The notes below the pieces were generated by a model that was not told the origin of the DNA, did not search any database, and saw nothing but the letters and a program-made list of their open reading frames with translations. A stretch of DNA of 64,000 bases from Diphasiastrum complanatum (lineage: Eukaryota > Streptophyta > Lycopodiopsida > Lycopodiales > Lycopodiaceae): contig CM055092.1 in assembly GCA_029204225.1 (NCBI GenBank), forward strand, positions 100,902,433 through 100,966,432, given 5' to 3'. This document shows positions 30,205-41,849 of the stretch, one piece after another (within the stretch, counting starts at the first letter, position 1; every line of letters begins with the position of its first letter). The translations under genes were made by a program, and so were the position numbers.

Positions 30205-31911
30205 TAACTCCTAATTGATTCGGAGTTTTCTCAAAAACAGTGATTCTCCATGCTAGCTGCTCTCCCAATGCAGGTATTTTGTCCAACTCTTTTCCGGCCT
30301 CGATCTCGGAGGTCTTAAACTTCAGAACCCATCCACCACGCGAGGACTCATGCAAATGTTGCTTTAAGAAGGTATGGATCTAGTCCTCAACATTGATAAG
30401 CCTTCTGAATAGAGGTGTTGTCCTTGATGAAGATGGACCCGCTTGTACTGCCGGTATAGTTGGCGGTTGGTCTGCTATATCTAGAGCTCCCCCCTGGTCC
30501 ATGCTCGAATCAACCCCTGTATCCATTGGTACGGCTTCTTGGCACGGAGGGGAGAATTGCGGCATGACCGGTATGGGGATTTGTGGTCCGGCTTCCAACA
30601 CTCGAGCGGTTGCCTTTTCATAGGCAATGATGGTCTCTTTAGCCTTTGCCAACTTGGTTGAAGCTGCTCCTTTGAATCTGTCAAAGTGGCCTTGAAATCC
30701 CTGAAGGGCCACTTTGTATGTCTCCACTTTTTTGAACAAATATGCAATCTCCGTCGGTGTGACAGGATGATCTGGTATTTGTGTATGAAGATACGCATCA
30801 CGCTCAAGGGTGATCACATCCAATTCACCTTGAAGCCGCGTGTGATCTTGTTCAGCCATTTGTAATTGTCCCTTTAGTAGCTGCACCTGTTGCTTTGCAT
30901 CTTGCATGGCCTTATCCACCTGATCCTGTGCGGTTGTCAAGGCATTTTGTAAGGAGCTGATGTATTCTTCCAAGCAATCAGCTTGTTGTCGGGCCAACTT
31001 CTTTTCGGCTTCAGCTCTCGATCCAACTGGAAACGTTTCTGGCTGATCAGAGTATTTTCGGACGCCAGATCAGAGATTCTCTGCTCCATTTTCTTCTTCT
31101 TATCCAGCATCGACTGGATCACTTGCGCAAGGCTTGAAACCAAACCTAGAGCATCCCTAGAATCGATGGTTGTGGAGGCGGTAGCAGCAAGAGGACTTGA
31201 TGGAGCTATACTCAGTTGGCATGGAATAGGTGCCACTACGTCTTCTTCTTCAAAAAGGTCTTCCTCTTCAAACCCTTCAGGCACCGTGGCGTCGAACTGT
31301 TTTGGTGATTTTACAGCTTTGTCGACCCGAAGTGCGGATGGACTATCTTCCGTATGAGACTGTTGGCTGACATCTTCAACACCAACAGTAGATTCATGGA
31401 TATGTCCAAATCCTCTTCCAGGGGATTGGAGTTCAAAGGGCGCAGGGCTCTGGGGCATTTCAAAAATTTCGGTGGCCCCAAGGGGGCCGGAATCATCGAA
31501 TATATCCATAAAGAACTGTGTGTTTGGTGAGGTGGCTTCGGTGTGTGGGGGTGAGGCAGCCTGGGCAGCTATGATGGGAATGGTAGGCCCAATGGTAACA
31601 AACTGTCCTTGGTTGGAAGCAGAGGCAAGGGAAGCATCAGAGGCTGGGGGAATGGGAAGTTCAGTGTGAACACCAGCAGGGGGTGGAAGCACAGCTGACG
31701 AGGTATGCCTATTATGATGTCATGACGCGGAAGGCGAGTCAGGAATAACGAGCTCGCTGCATGGACGACGACAACTATGAGAACTCGAGGCCTGGTGAGA
31801 TGACTCAGCCGGTGCTTCTTCGTAGACCGAAAGCACAAAATCCAGGTGGAAGTCATGGATTCTACTTGCTAATCTTGACATTGGTAACTTGCCACAAGAA
31901 ATTATGCACAC
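30205..31911 (-). pseudogene. Coiled-coil gag-like ORF of an LTR element
   Basis: Three overlapping minus-strand frames form one protein of roughly 550 residues. The N-terminus at 31911 (ISCGKLPMSRLASRIHDFHL) is followed after a stop by a proline/serine/acidic-rich stretch (31690-31200), then a long coiled coil across a one-base frameshift at about 31010. It starts at SSLAQVIQSMLDKKKKMEQR and continues AEKKLARQQADCLEEYISSL and VQLLKGQLQMAEQDHTRL. After that comes YLFKKVETYKVALQGFQGHF and, beyond a stop at about 30390, LKQHLHESSRGGWVLKF to about 30205. It is closed on the downstream side by a polypurine tract and LTR, so it occupies the gag position. I do not recognise the family. Confidence 0.5.
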
Positions 31912-31939
31912 GTATGAAATTGTAGCTTTGATGACCTAT

Positions 31940-33735
31940 ATGGCTGGGCTTGAACCAATTATAAGTTTAGCTTGGATGATGCACAGATCAAGGAGACTCA
32001 TACAAGATCAATCATCAATCTTGATGCTGTTCAAGAAGAGGTGAGGTCGAGGCTTGAGGAGGAGCAAATTCAAGCTACCACACCCAGAAGATCTACACGA
32101 GCAAGATCTGAGCCAAGGAGGCTCACATATGATGAAGAAGGATTGCAATTGGAAGGTGAAACTTCCTATCATGCACTTTTTATATCAGATGGAGAGCCTA
32201 AGGATGTCCAAGAAGCTTTTCAATCCAAATAGTGGGTTGAAGCAATGACCCAAGAATTTGAAGCCTTGATGTCAAACATGGGAGCTTGTGGAGCCACCAA
32301 ACAACATGCATGTGATTGGATGTAAGTGGGTATTCAAAATCAAGTATAATCATGATGGATCTATCAATAAGTATAAAGCAAGACTTTGTGCCAAAGGCTA
32401 TTCACAGATCAAAGGTCTTGACCATGAAGATACCTTTGCACCAGTTGCAAAGATGGTAACAATTCGAATACTCATCTTTCTTGCATGTTTTCACAAATGG
32501 AGTATGTTCCAGCTTGATGTTTCTAATGCATTTCTCAATGGTTACCTTGAGGAGGAGATTTATATGGAGCAGCCTCCAGGTTTTGTGAAGGAAGGTGATG
32601 AATCAAAAGTTTGTCTTTTGTTCAAAAGTCTGTACGGACTGAAACAGGCACCAAGGTCTTGGTATGCAAGGCTCAATTCCTATCTCATATCACTCGGATT
32701 TTGTCTAAGTGAATATGACCCTTCTCTGTATTATAAGTTTGTAGATAACTTTGTAATTATTCTCCTCATCTATGTAGATGATATCATTCTTTGTGAAAAC
32801 AATGAGAAGTTAGTTGAAGAAACTAAGCATGCACTTGGTACTGAGTTTAAGATGCAAGACTTAGGAGTTCTTCACTATATTCTAGGCCTTGAAATATATT
32901 TTTGGAAAGGTCATGCATTTATAAGCCAAAGTAGATATGCACTTTCCATGCTCAGGAAATTTCATATGGAGAATTGTAAAGGCATAGATACACCTATGGA
33001 GCACACTGTAAAATTTCCTATTAAAGATGATGAAAAATCCTTTGAGGACATCACTCTTTATAGGAGTCTTATTGGCTTACTTATTTGGTTAACAGTGACT
33101 AGGCTTGATCTAAGCTTTTGTGTTCATAAGCTAAGTCAACACATGCAGGATCCTAAGTTATATCACTGGAAGTTGGCTAAAAGAGTCTTGAGGTATATAT
33201 CTTCTACCTTGGATTATGGACTATTCTATGAAGGAGAAGATCTGACTTTGATTGCTTTTTCAGATTCAGATTTTGCAGGAGACAGGTTGGATAGGAAATC
33301 CACAAGTGCTTAAGGAAATTTGGTTTCTTGGCTATCAAAGAAGCAGACAACTATTTCCTTATCATTCTATGAAGCTGAATACAAATCTCTTACAACCATA
33401 ACAAAGGAGGTTTTATGGATCAAAAGGCTACTTTTGGAGCTAAAGTGTTATGCAGATGAAGATTTACCAATTATCAAGAATGATAACATTTCTGCTTAGG
33501 CTCTTGCAAATAATCCAGTCTTTCATGCAAGAAGCAAGTATATTGAAGTGGCTCATCATTTTGTAAGAGAAAAAGTCATTGGGAGAGAGATCTCATTGGA
33601 GCATGTTTCATCTTCGGATTGTGTTGCAGATCTTCTCACCAAACCTCTACTCAAGAATGTATTTATGAAGATGAGGTCAAACCTTGGCCTAATTTCGAAG
33701 TCTTTGTTGATAGGAACATAAATTTTAAGGAGGAG
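31940..33735 (+). pseudogene. Copia F reverse transcriptase and RNase H
   Basis: The linker (31972-32230) has RRSTRARSEPRRLTYDEEG and ends at a TAG before WVEAMTQEFEALMSN. After a frameshift near 32278 the RT is open for 341 codons: GCKWVFKIKYNHDGSINKYK, FQLDVSNAFLNGYLEEEIYM, LYGLKQAPRSWYARLN, the catalytic LIYVDDIILCENN, LGVLHYILGLEIYF. RNase H begins at LIAFSDSDFAGDRLDRKSTS and goes through two stops (33311 and about 33497) to VSSSDCVADLLTKPLLKNVF at 33660. All RT catalytic residues are present. It is one of the best-kept pol segments in the window but lacks gag and integrase and has four breaks. Confidence 0.92.
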
Positions 33736-33738
33736 GTG

Positions 33739-34439
33739 TGAAGATTATTAAAATATTATCTTCCTATCTCGAGTTTGGGGTCATGTCCATGGTGATTTCC
33801 ACTAAATTTCATGTTGTACATAAAAGGAGTGTGAATTGAGCACATATCCTTCTAGTGTAGCTCGGATTTGAGTTAGATAGGTTCAATTATAATGACATGC
33901 AGATGTTTAGATAACATGCAAAGTCTTACTATATGCATGCAAGCCACATGCAATCAATGCATGCAACATGCAAAGTAGTTTCTGTGATCTACACATGTCT
34001 AGGCAGTTTTATGAGTTGACATGCAGTACATGCAACATACATGCATGCAGTTACACATTTGGGTTTCTGGTAGGTGAATTAGTTCAGTTAAGTGGAATTC
34101 GAGTCTCTCTCATGTAGGGAAAGCTGGGCATGTTTTGCCACATTGTGAATATTGAAATTTTGGTGTTTTGGACTCATTCTCTCTCTACCCGAGTTTTCTA
34201 TGCTTGATTTTCTTTCTCTACCCGAGAGCAGCCTCTTTTTCCCATACTGAACACTCAGAATTATTTAAGACATTCATTTCTCATAGTGAAGAGTTAGATT
34301 TTTTCATCAGATGTATGCCATTGTGTTCTTGCCTTAGATTTTTCAAGCATACTGTTCTTTGATCAATCTTGTGCAATCACAACACCTCAGTAAGATCCTG
34401 TAGGGTGTGTGGTGAAGTTCACACGTGCTAAAAACTTCA
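33739..34439 (+). repeat. Copia F 3' LTR
   Basis: Starts TGAAGATTATT immediately after the polypurine AAGGAGGAGGTG (33727-33738) and ends GTGCTAAAAACTTCA, with five-base inverted termini TGAAG/CTTCA. It contains an ATGCATGCAACATGCA-rich patch (33925-34050), in which ATGCA recurs about ten times. Confidence 0.8.
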
Positions 34440-35410
<971 letters not shown>

Positions 35411-35514
35411 TAATCTAACTCCCCTCCTTCCTTCCCTAAATTTTACTCTCTCAAATGTAACCTGTAGAAAAATTGCAATGTTGCTACAATCTGGGTTTTT
35501 TTACTCGTATTTTT
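35411..35514. other. Short spacer
   Basis: Nothing recognised. Confidence 0.3.
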
Positions 35515-35775
35515 GCACAGCTGAAAAATGCGAAAAATCCGACATTGTGTTTTTGCACTAAGTTTTCTGACAGGCGACACTGCAGTTTTATACAGGTTTC
35601 TACACAGGCAAAAAACCCGACACTGCAGTTTTATACGAGTTTCTACACAGGCAAAAATTGCGAAAAACCCGACACTGCATTTTTTTACATGCAGTTTTCA
35701 ACAGGCGAAAAAGGCAAAAAACCCAACACTGTGTTTTTACATGGGTTTTCTGACAGGCAAAAAATACAACACTTG
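35515..35775. repeat. Minisatellite, units about 50-60 bases
   Basis: Five diverged units built on GAAAAACCCGACACTGCAG, TTTTATACAGGTTTCTACAC and AGGCAAAAA. The open frames across it are by-products of the repeat. Confidence 0.8.
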
Positions 35776-35784
35776 CTTTAAAAA

Positions 35785-35880
35785 AGCCGAAGGTGTCCTA
35801 CAGATAAAGACCGTGTCTTACAAATCTCGAAGGTGTCTTCCAAACGCCGAAGGTGTCTTACAAATCTCGAAGGCTGTCCT
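35785..35880. repeat. Short tandem repeat GCCGAAGGTGTCTTACAAAT
   Basis: Four units of 20-33 bases, the phrase CGAAGGTGTC recurring with spacers. Confidence 0.75.
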
Positions 35881-36693
35881 CAAGTAAAGGAAAAGGCCAA
35901 AAGGCCAAAGGGTGTCGCATTTCCAGTCTGCAAAAATACACAGACTTTCGCTATCAGACCAGAAAGCCTTCACGCTCCATCAATGAACTAATCAGTTTTA
36001 CAACTGTTATCAATCTTGTAGTTGTAAAGTTAAGCTAGTACAAGATTCTTCAGCTGATATGTATATATACATGTAATTGATCGAGGGCAGAGATAGGTGA
36101 GATGATAGATGAGAAGATTATGATACGTAAGGTCAGATAGCGGAGAACGCCTTTTATCAATAGCTGACTCCTTAGAGTTAGTGATTATATAGAGAGAGAG
36201 AATTCAGAACTTGAGCAATTGTTCTTGGATTTGTAAGTAGGATCACACGCTTATCAGCACAATTGTATTGTGGTCTGATTGTTGTTTTTACAACCTTTCA
36301 TTATACAAATTCGCTATTGTTCTACTTCATTGCATTCTTGTTGAATGATAACTCTCACTCCCTTTTACACAAACACCATTATCAGAGAATTGTATGGCTG
36401 TCTACGATGCCTAAATTGATTTTACATTCTCTTAATATCAACTTATCAGTATTAGAGGATTGCATGGCTGTCTCAGACGCCTAATTGTTTTTGCAATCTT
36501 TCTTTCACGACAGTCTATGACTCCTACACTGATAATCTGATTTCACACACAAAGAACTGCTCGTAACTCCATTCTCCAAGTAATCCACGATCCTGCTGGT
36601 TATAACAATTTGTTTTTCTCCCAATAGAAGTGGTATTAGTGCTGATATCTATTTCTGCCCATAGAGTGATATCAGTGCTTGCTTCCACAGAAG
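35881..36693 (+). repeat. Copia D 5' LTR region, start undefined
   Basis: The stretch ends at a clear primer-binding site (36694). It includes a palindromic TGTATATATACATG (36059-36072) and CAGTCTGCAAAAATACACA (35926-35944), a phrase also present in the copia E LTR at 24984. Two direct repeats of the type GAGAATTGTATGGCTGTCTA / GAGGATTGCATGGCTGTCTC lie at 36386 and 36457. The LTR start cannot be fixed without the partner LTR. Confidence 0.5.
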
Positions 36694-36705
36694 TGGTATC
36701 AGAGC
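36694..36705 (+). promoter_or_regulatory. Primer-binding site, copia D
   Basis: TGGTATCAGAGC, exact. Two related motifs, TGGTATTAGTGC (36631-36642) and TGATATCAGTGC (36667-36678), lie just upstream. Confidence 0.8.
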
Positions 36706-36957
36706 ATCTTCTCCCACAATGTCCAGTTGGTGAAGTCGAATAGTCGATGTTGGATGTCCGATGAATAGTCGTCGTCGGATGAGTCGATATTTTTGACGAA
36801 TAGTCGAGGTTGGCCGAATAGTTGAAGGGTGGCCGAATAGTCGGTGTCGGCTCAGTCGACAGAACATTGTTATCGATTTCTTTGTATTTCTGTAGACTGT
36901 CAAGAAACAAGTGTATTTCTGAAGAGTATGCGTCTATACAAGTATTTACAATAGCTA
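36706..36957 (+). other. Copia D leader with GTCGAATAG repeats
   Basis: The phrase GTCGAATAGTCG and variants recurs about seven times in 36735-36860. Gag is missing: the next recognisable codons lie just before the protease. Confidence 0.6.
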
Positions 36958-38015
36958 GTGAATGGATCTAGATTAGCAGAGTGCCAGAACCCAAGGAACA
37001 AATCAACACAGAACAAACAGGAGAACAACAATAATTCGTCCTACGTCGAGGAGCCCGAGAGCTCGAAGGTGGGCGAAGAAAGAACGAACAGAAATTGTTC
37101 GACCACCTACATCTGTGAAGATGTGTATGCAGCATCGACGTCTGACACACATGAGGTAATCCTAGATTCAGGAGCCACCTCACACTTCGTGACATCAAGA
37201 CGAATAATGTCTGATTTCAGAAGTGCAGATCCTTCAAGATTCATAGTTCTTGGAGATGGATCTAAACATCAAGTGAACGACATTGGTTCACTATGGCTCA
37301 ACACCAACGGTAGGGACAGACGACTCGAAGACGTTCTATTCGTGCCAACTCTGCAGCAAGACTTGCTCTCTGTAGCAAGAATAGCAGATGTAGGAATGCG
37401 TGTGATGTTTTCTAACGAAGCATGCAACGTGATTGACGCCAGTACCAGTACTCTCATCGCTCAAGGCAGAAGGAAAGGAAACCTATATCATCTAAAGGTA
37501 CGCCTACCTGAAGATCAGGTGCATCAAACTCATGACGACTCGCCAGACACTCTATGGCACAGAAGACTCTGCCACATGAACTCAATGTCACTTTACCAGG
37601 CAAGTCATCATGGAGCGATAACAGGGGTCAACATCTCAAATGCAACCAGTTTGACCACCTGTGATGCATGTTTGAAAGGCAAGATGTTGCGCACTCCATT
37701 CGTCAAAGACTCCTATAGAACGGCAAAGATTCTGGAGCTAGTGCATTTTGACATCTGTGGACCATTCACCGTGATCTCAGTAGGAGGTTCAAAATACTAT
37801 ATAACCTTCATTGATGACTATAGCAAATTTGCCAGAGTGTACTTTATTCAGAATAAATCTGAAGCACTCGATAAATTCATAGAATATGTGAATTGGGCAG
37901 AGAGATGTACAGGCAACAAGGTGAAGCAGATCAGAACAGATTGAGGTGGCGAATACATCTCGAATCGCTTCACTGACTTCTACAATGATCGTGGTATCAT
38001 TAGAAAGTCACTTCC
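36958..38015 (+). pseudogene. Copia D protease and integrase
   Basis: A frame of 328 codons. After a polar N-terminus the protease has EVILDSGATSHFVTS with an intact DSG and FVPTLQQDLLSVARIAD. The GAG-pre-integrase region is DTLWHRRLCHMNSMSLYQ and CDACLKGKMLRTPF. The integrase core starts with ELVHFDICGPFTVIS and FIDDYSKFARVYF, then VKQIRTD, a TGA at about 37942 and GGEYISNRFTDFYNDRG. Homology ends at about 38012, before the catalytic Glu. The TGA sits where related elements have Arg or Asn codons; a CGA-to-TGA change is likely. Confidence 0.9.
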
Positions 38016-38285
38016 CTTTGCTTCTATGCAATATATCTTTCAAGATGCTAATAGACCTACCTCTATTTCATATAAAGTTATTTTATCACAAATTTTGCCT
38101 ATACTGTATATTTGCTTTAATGAAAATGAGGTTGTTGTTCAAATGTACAACGTCCTATCGACTTTCAAAAAGAATGGATTCAGGGAAGACACATTATGCA
38201 GACATGTGTTCAAATTTTCAAGCGATAAATTTTCTATGAGCAGGTGTTGTTGACAAAAACAAGGTCGTTACTTGGTAAGCATATA
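38016..38285 (+). other. Unrecognised open stretch
   Basis: Frame 38026-38253 (75 codons, VILSQILPILYICFNENEVV) has no motif I know. It lies between a copia and a gypsy relic and may be filler. Confidence 0.25.
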
Positions 38286-38289
38286 ACAT

Positions 38290-38610
38290 AGACAGTTTGG
38301 CAAAGAAGTAGCCGTGATAGATGGAGGTTCAAGAGTTAAAATTGATGTCAACAAAGCTATGTGCAAAGTGGGGCCTTACCAAGATAAAACTTGCAACTTT
38401 TGCCATTAAGCTAGCTGATTAAACGATAGTGCCAAATGACAGTCCGTCCTAAGGGAATGGTAGAAGATATACTTGTCAAAATTGCTGGAGTGTAGTTTGT
38501 CATCACTTTTGTAGTGATGGACTTACCTGACGCACCAAATGTATATCGTGTCTTATTGGGCCACTGCAATGAAAACTGTGACCAGATTGGCAATAGGAAG
38601 AAAATTGAGA
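38290..38610 (+). pseudogene. Gypsy aspartic protease relic
   Basis: EVAVIDGGSRVKIDVNKAMC has the D-(S/G)-G active-site layout. It is followed, through several stops and shifts, by KLAD, VEDILVKIAG, VITFVVMDLPDAPNVYRVLLG, the usual end of the gypsy retropepsin with its LLG motif. The segment is isolated, without RT beside it. Confidence 0.6.
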
Positions 38611-40110
38611 AGTGTTAAAATAGTTGTGTTTGCTATGGCAAAAATGAAAGTCTGGCTGAACTTATAGTGAGAATTTATTTTCAGAACCGTTTCATAAGAT
38701 GACTTCCAGTAGATTATAGAGATTTATGAGACTCATAGACATTTTGTATCTACTGGTTGATTAGTTATTCTGTTTATTGCATTAGTGTGTATCTCAAATC
38801 GTCTATATGATATCTGTATTAACTTTGATATCCTTGGCATGAGAGGATTGTTAATAAAGTTAATTTTTCATATACTTATTGCAAATATGCTACTTTTTTA
38901 ATTTATTTTTTTTAGTTGTCATATTTTGTATCGGCTTTCTATGTTGCTTTAGGTTTTTTTGTTGATTTAGGGTCTTTTTGTTTGGTCCTTGGTTTCTATT
39001 ATGAACCTTGTATGTGTGTTTGTTGGCTTTCCGTTTGTTACGGTCTGATTGAGTTTTTTGGTGTGGGTTATGTTTTGTTTCCCTTCGGATTCTTTGGTGG
39101 GCTTGGTTTGGTTTCACTTTTCTTATGCTTTCGATGGCTTCCCCCTTTTTTTCCCTTGTCCTTTTTCCTCTCTCTGGCTCGGTGGTAACTGCTTGGCACG
39201 CGTTGCCCTCTTTTCTGGGTCCTCTCTATGCTACGTGCTGCTGGTTTCTGTTCCCTCATGGATTGGCGGTCTCTTGGTGTTGTTTGGTGGATGGTTCCTT
39301 TCTGGTGGTTTGCCTTGGCGTGGTCTTGGAGGAGTTTTTGTGGCGTTGTTTCTCTGGTTTGCTACTTTTTTGGGTGTTTTGATCGGTGTCTGCTGTTGGT
39401 TTTGCCTGTATATAACTCTCCTTCGTTTGGTTTGGGGTGTATTGCACCCTGGTTCGTGCTTCTTGGTCCTTCTTTGTGGTGGTGGTTGATGCTGCGGGTT
39501 GCGCCTAAGGTCTGTTCCTCTAGCCTTTGTTTGTTTGCTCCTCTCTTGCTGCGTTTCCTGCTTCTGACCGATGAATTTCCTTGTACTTCAAAATAGGGTA
39601 AGCTGTGCTACAAAACAATTTCAGCTAATGTTGTTTTAACATTTTTTCTGGCTTACGTTGTTTCTGTCTTTATTATTGGCTGTTTCTTATGTTGTGTGTT
39701 GGTTTGAATGCTCTTGTTTTGGAATGGTTTCTGGTTTTTTCTGCTTCTGTATTTCTCTCGCTTTGTGGTGTTTGGCCTTTTTTCCGGTTTGATCTGGTTT
39801 TCTTTTGTGGCTTTCTCTCTTTTCTTACTTTTTTACTGTCTATAGTATAAGTTCTGTGGCTGGTTTGTTCTTATTTTGCAGGTAGTTCGTGCTGTGTATT
39901 TTCTCTTCTATTGTGTAGCTGTGGCTAACTTGATAGCTACATGTGTTGAGTTCGTTTTTTATTCCAGATTTCATTTGTTTGGGTATGCTATGATACCTTT
40001 AGTTCTCTGGTTTTTTCGGGACTGTGAATTGTTTTTTTACAGTCTTCCTTTCTTGTGTTACTTTCTTACTTATTTAGTGTGTTCGTGTTGAATTGTACTT
40101 TTTTTGATCG
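38611..40110. other. T/G-rich tract without recognised gene
   Basis: From about 38890 to 40110 the plus strand is strongly T- and G-rich (TTTGTTTGGTCCTTGG-type phrases) with almost no A-rich stretches. Overlapping open frames of up to 146 codons on the plus strand encode only Phe/Leu/Trp/Gly-rich strings, as expected of a skewed sequence. It could be the untranslated end of a LINE or another element. No tail or terminus could be fixed. Confidence 0.4.
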
Positions 40111-40485
40111 TGGTAGAGGTGGTTCAGGCTGGGTATATACAAAAATGATATGCTACTTTTACAAAACTGTGTTGCTACCTATGTATATTGCCGTAAGGAC
40201 ATGAATACAAAATGTTGGTATACGTTGATACTTAATTTTTTCCTGGATAGCATAACTGTTAACTAGCTTACCATCATTTGATACTTTACTACTGGTAGAG
40301 TAAGCTTTATGGCTGAAATTTATTTATTTATGTGGTCATAAGAGAGGTGGATCAGAGTATTTATACAAGTCTGTTACGCTTATATGACAAAAAATGTAGC
40401 TACCCGTGTAAACTTCCTTAGTGACATGGATAACAACTGAAGGTATGCATTGATACCTGTAGTTCCCACAGAATACACCTTGTTC
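40110..40485 (+). repeat. Diverged tandem repeat, about 225-base spacing
   Basis: AGAGGTGGTTCAGGCTGGGTA (one phrase) ... TGCTACCTATGTATATTGCC ... GACATGAATACAAAATGTTG recurs as AGAGGTGGATCAGAGTATTTA ... GTAGCTACCCGTGTAAACTTC ... GACATGGATAACAACTGA. Confidence 0.5.
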
Positions 40486-40514
40486 TAACTTGGTTTTTTC
40501 TTGTGGATGGATGC

Positions 40515-40672
40515 AGGTTAGTATACCTTCTTCTTCAGTTTTTTACCGGGATGTATTGGTACATTCTGTTTTTTTTAAGCAAAAATGCTTATAAATGATG
40601 CAAAATTATTTTACTATATTTTGTCTTTCATGGTGTTATAATTGTTTTTGTCATGCTAAATCTTATGTGATG
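40515..40672 (+). repeat. Inverted copy of the module intron block
   Basis: GATGCAGGTTAGTATACCTTC followed by CTTCTTCAGTTTTTTACCG and, further on, AATGATGCAAAATTATTTTA matches the complement of 34775-34615 with few changes. It retains the CAG/GTTAGT exon-intron junction. Confidence 0.8.
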
Positions 40673-40721
40673 AATGTCTAGTAAAACAACACACAACACA
40701 CATTGCGCACACCTTCAAAAA

Positions 40722-40788
40722 CACACACACACACACACACACACACTTTCGAGCTCTCTCTCTCTCTCTCACACACCCTAAACCCTAA

Positions 40789-40822
<34 letters not shown>

Positions 40823-40985
40823 CCTAAGCCTACAGCCTATTCCTAATCCACAACCCACACACACTATTTAAACACACGCATACACACACTCATACACCCT
40901 CCATAAACACGCACATGGCACACACACAACACACACACACACAACACATGCACATACACACTCGCGCGCGCGCACACACACACAA
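40722..40985. repeat. Interrupted (CA)n repeat with telomere-like patch
   Basis: Several CA/AC runs, a (CT)8 run at 40755-40770, CCCTAAACCCTAAACCC at 40775-40791 and a CGCGCGCG run at 40963-40970. The minus-strand Cys/Val-rich frames here are repeat artefacts. Confidence 0.9.
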
Positions 40986-41348
40986 AACCATTAGGGCACG
41001 CACACACACGCATGTCCAAAAATGCATTCTCTCTAGAAAAATGAAATTTTTGTAACATGCTCTAGAAAGTTGCGCAAGATTAAAAAAAATGTCCATTTTT
41101 AATCTGCAGAGAGACGGATGAATATACATTAAATTCTTCCAAGGGGTTGGCTTGGAAAATATGTGTACATGACATAGAAGAATGTTGTAATATTCAAAAC
41201 ACTTAATTTGAAAAAATCCAAAGACAAGTAATGATTTGATAGCTGGTAATTGGTGTTAGATTGGAAAGCATAATTCTAGGACAAATTTGTTTGGTTAATT
41301 GTGTTGTCTAATACAATAGAATAATAATTGTCAAGAAATTTTATCATG

Positions 41349-41591
41349 TTAGATTTCTTCATGTGAACTCAATAACAAACTGGTATTTAGCAATTTCAGA
41401 TTTACAAGTCCAAACTCCTCTTCGTTGGCATTGCCCAAATTTATGATTGAGATTATGAATTGAGCGGTGAAGGCAGATGCGTCGCCTGCAAATTTTTCCA
41501 CTAGCAAATGAAATGCAGTGAGCTCTACCGATAGTGTAAATTCCTGCATTTCTAAAGATGTGTTACATAACACCAAAGCGAATAAGTGCAC
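41349..41591 (-). CDS. Unrecognised 80-codon open frame
   Basis: Its composition looks protein-like (MHLFALVLCNTSLEMQEFTL, FHLLVEKFAGDASAFTAQF, IISIINLGNANEEEFGLVN) but I do not recognise it. It sits directly beside a copia LTR, possible acceptor sites are present (ATGCAG at about 41550), and no start context or partner exon is visible. It could be an exon of a host gene, a captured fragment or chance. Confidence 0.25.
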   Translation of the reverse strand: MHLFALVLCNTSLEMQEFTLSVELTAFHLLVEKFAGDASAFTAQFIISIINLGNANEEEFGLVNLKLLNTSLLLSSHEEI

Positions 41592-41601
41592 GGCCTACAT
41601 G

Positions 41602-41849
41602 CAGCAGTCTAGAACTAGAGTGATATATTTCAGAGATCACGCAATAGCATAATGAAAGAGAGAGATAACTAACTACATGTTTTATTGAAATGAATGAATG
41701 AGATAAGGCGTAGCCTCTACATGAACAACTAAGACTTGAGCGAAGCGACGTTTTGATTGAACATGGCGTTTCAGTACTCGTGACTCTTCACATTACCTAA
41801 AACTACTTGAAGTGCCCTAAACCTAACATGACCTAAACCTACTTCTCTA
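41602..41849 (-). repeat. Copia H 3' LTR
   Basis: The plus strand TGCAGCAGTCTAGAAC to CTACTTCTCTAACA is next to CTCTCACTTGATC, a polypurine-tract complement like those of copia B. The start is tentative. Confidence 0.5.

Larger units (their letters stand above)
31930..34439 (+). mobile_element. Ty1/copia element F, 3' half
   Basis: Contains the integrase-RT linker, a nearly complete RT and RNase H, a polypurine tract and the 3' LTR. The 5' half (LTR, gag, protease, integrase) is absent. The left break lies next to the gag-like element. Confidence 0.88.

Noticed and set aside
30393..31669. Plus-strand open frames (76-124 codons)
   Set aside because: They are antisense to the coiled-coil gag-like ORF, whose heptads on the minus strand are convincing.
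39049..39596. Plus-strand frames of 122-146 codons in the T/G-rich tract
   Set aside because: Composition is dictated by base skew (Phe, Leu, Trp, Gly); three overlapping frames are open at once and none has a motif.
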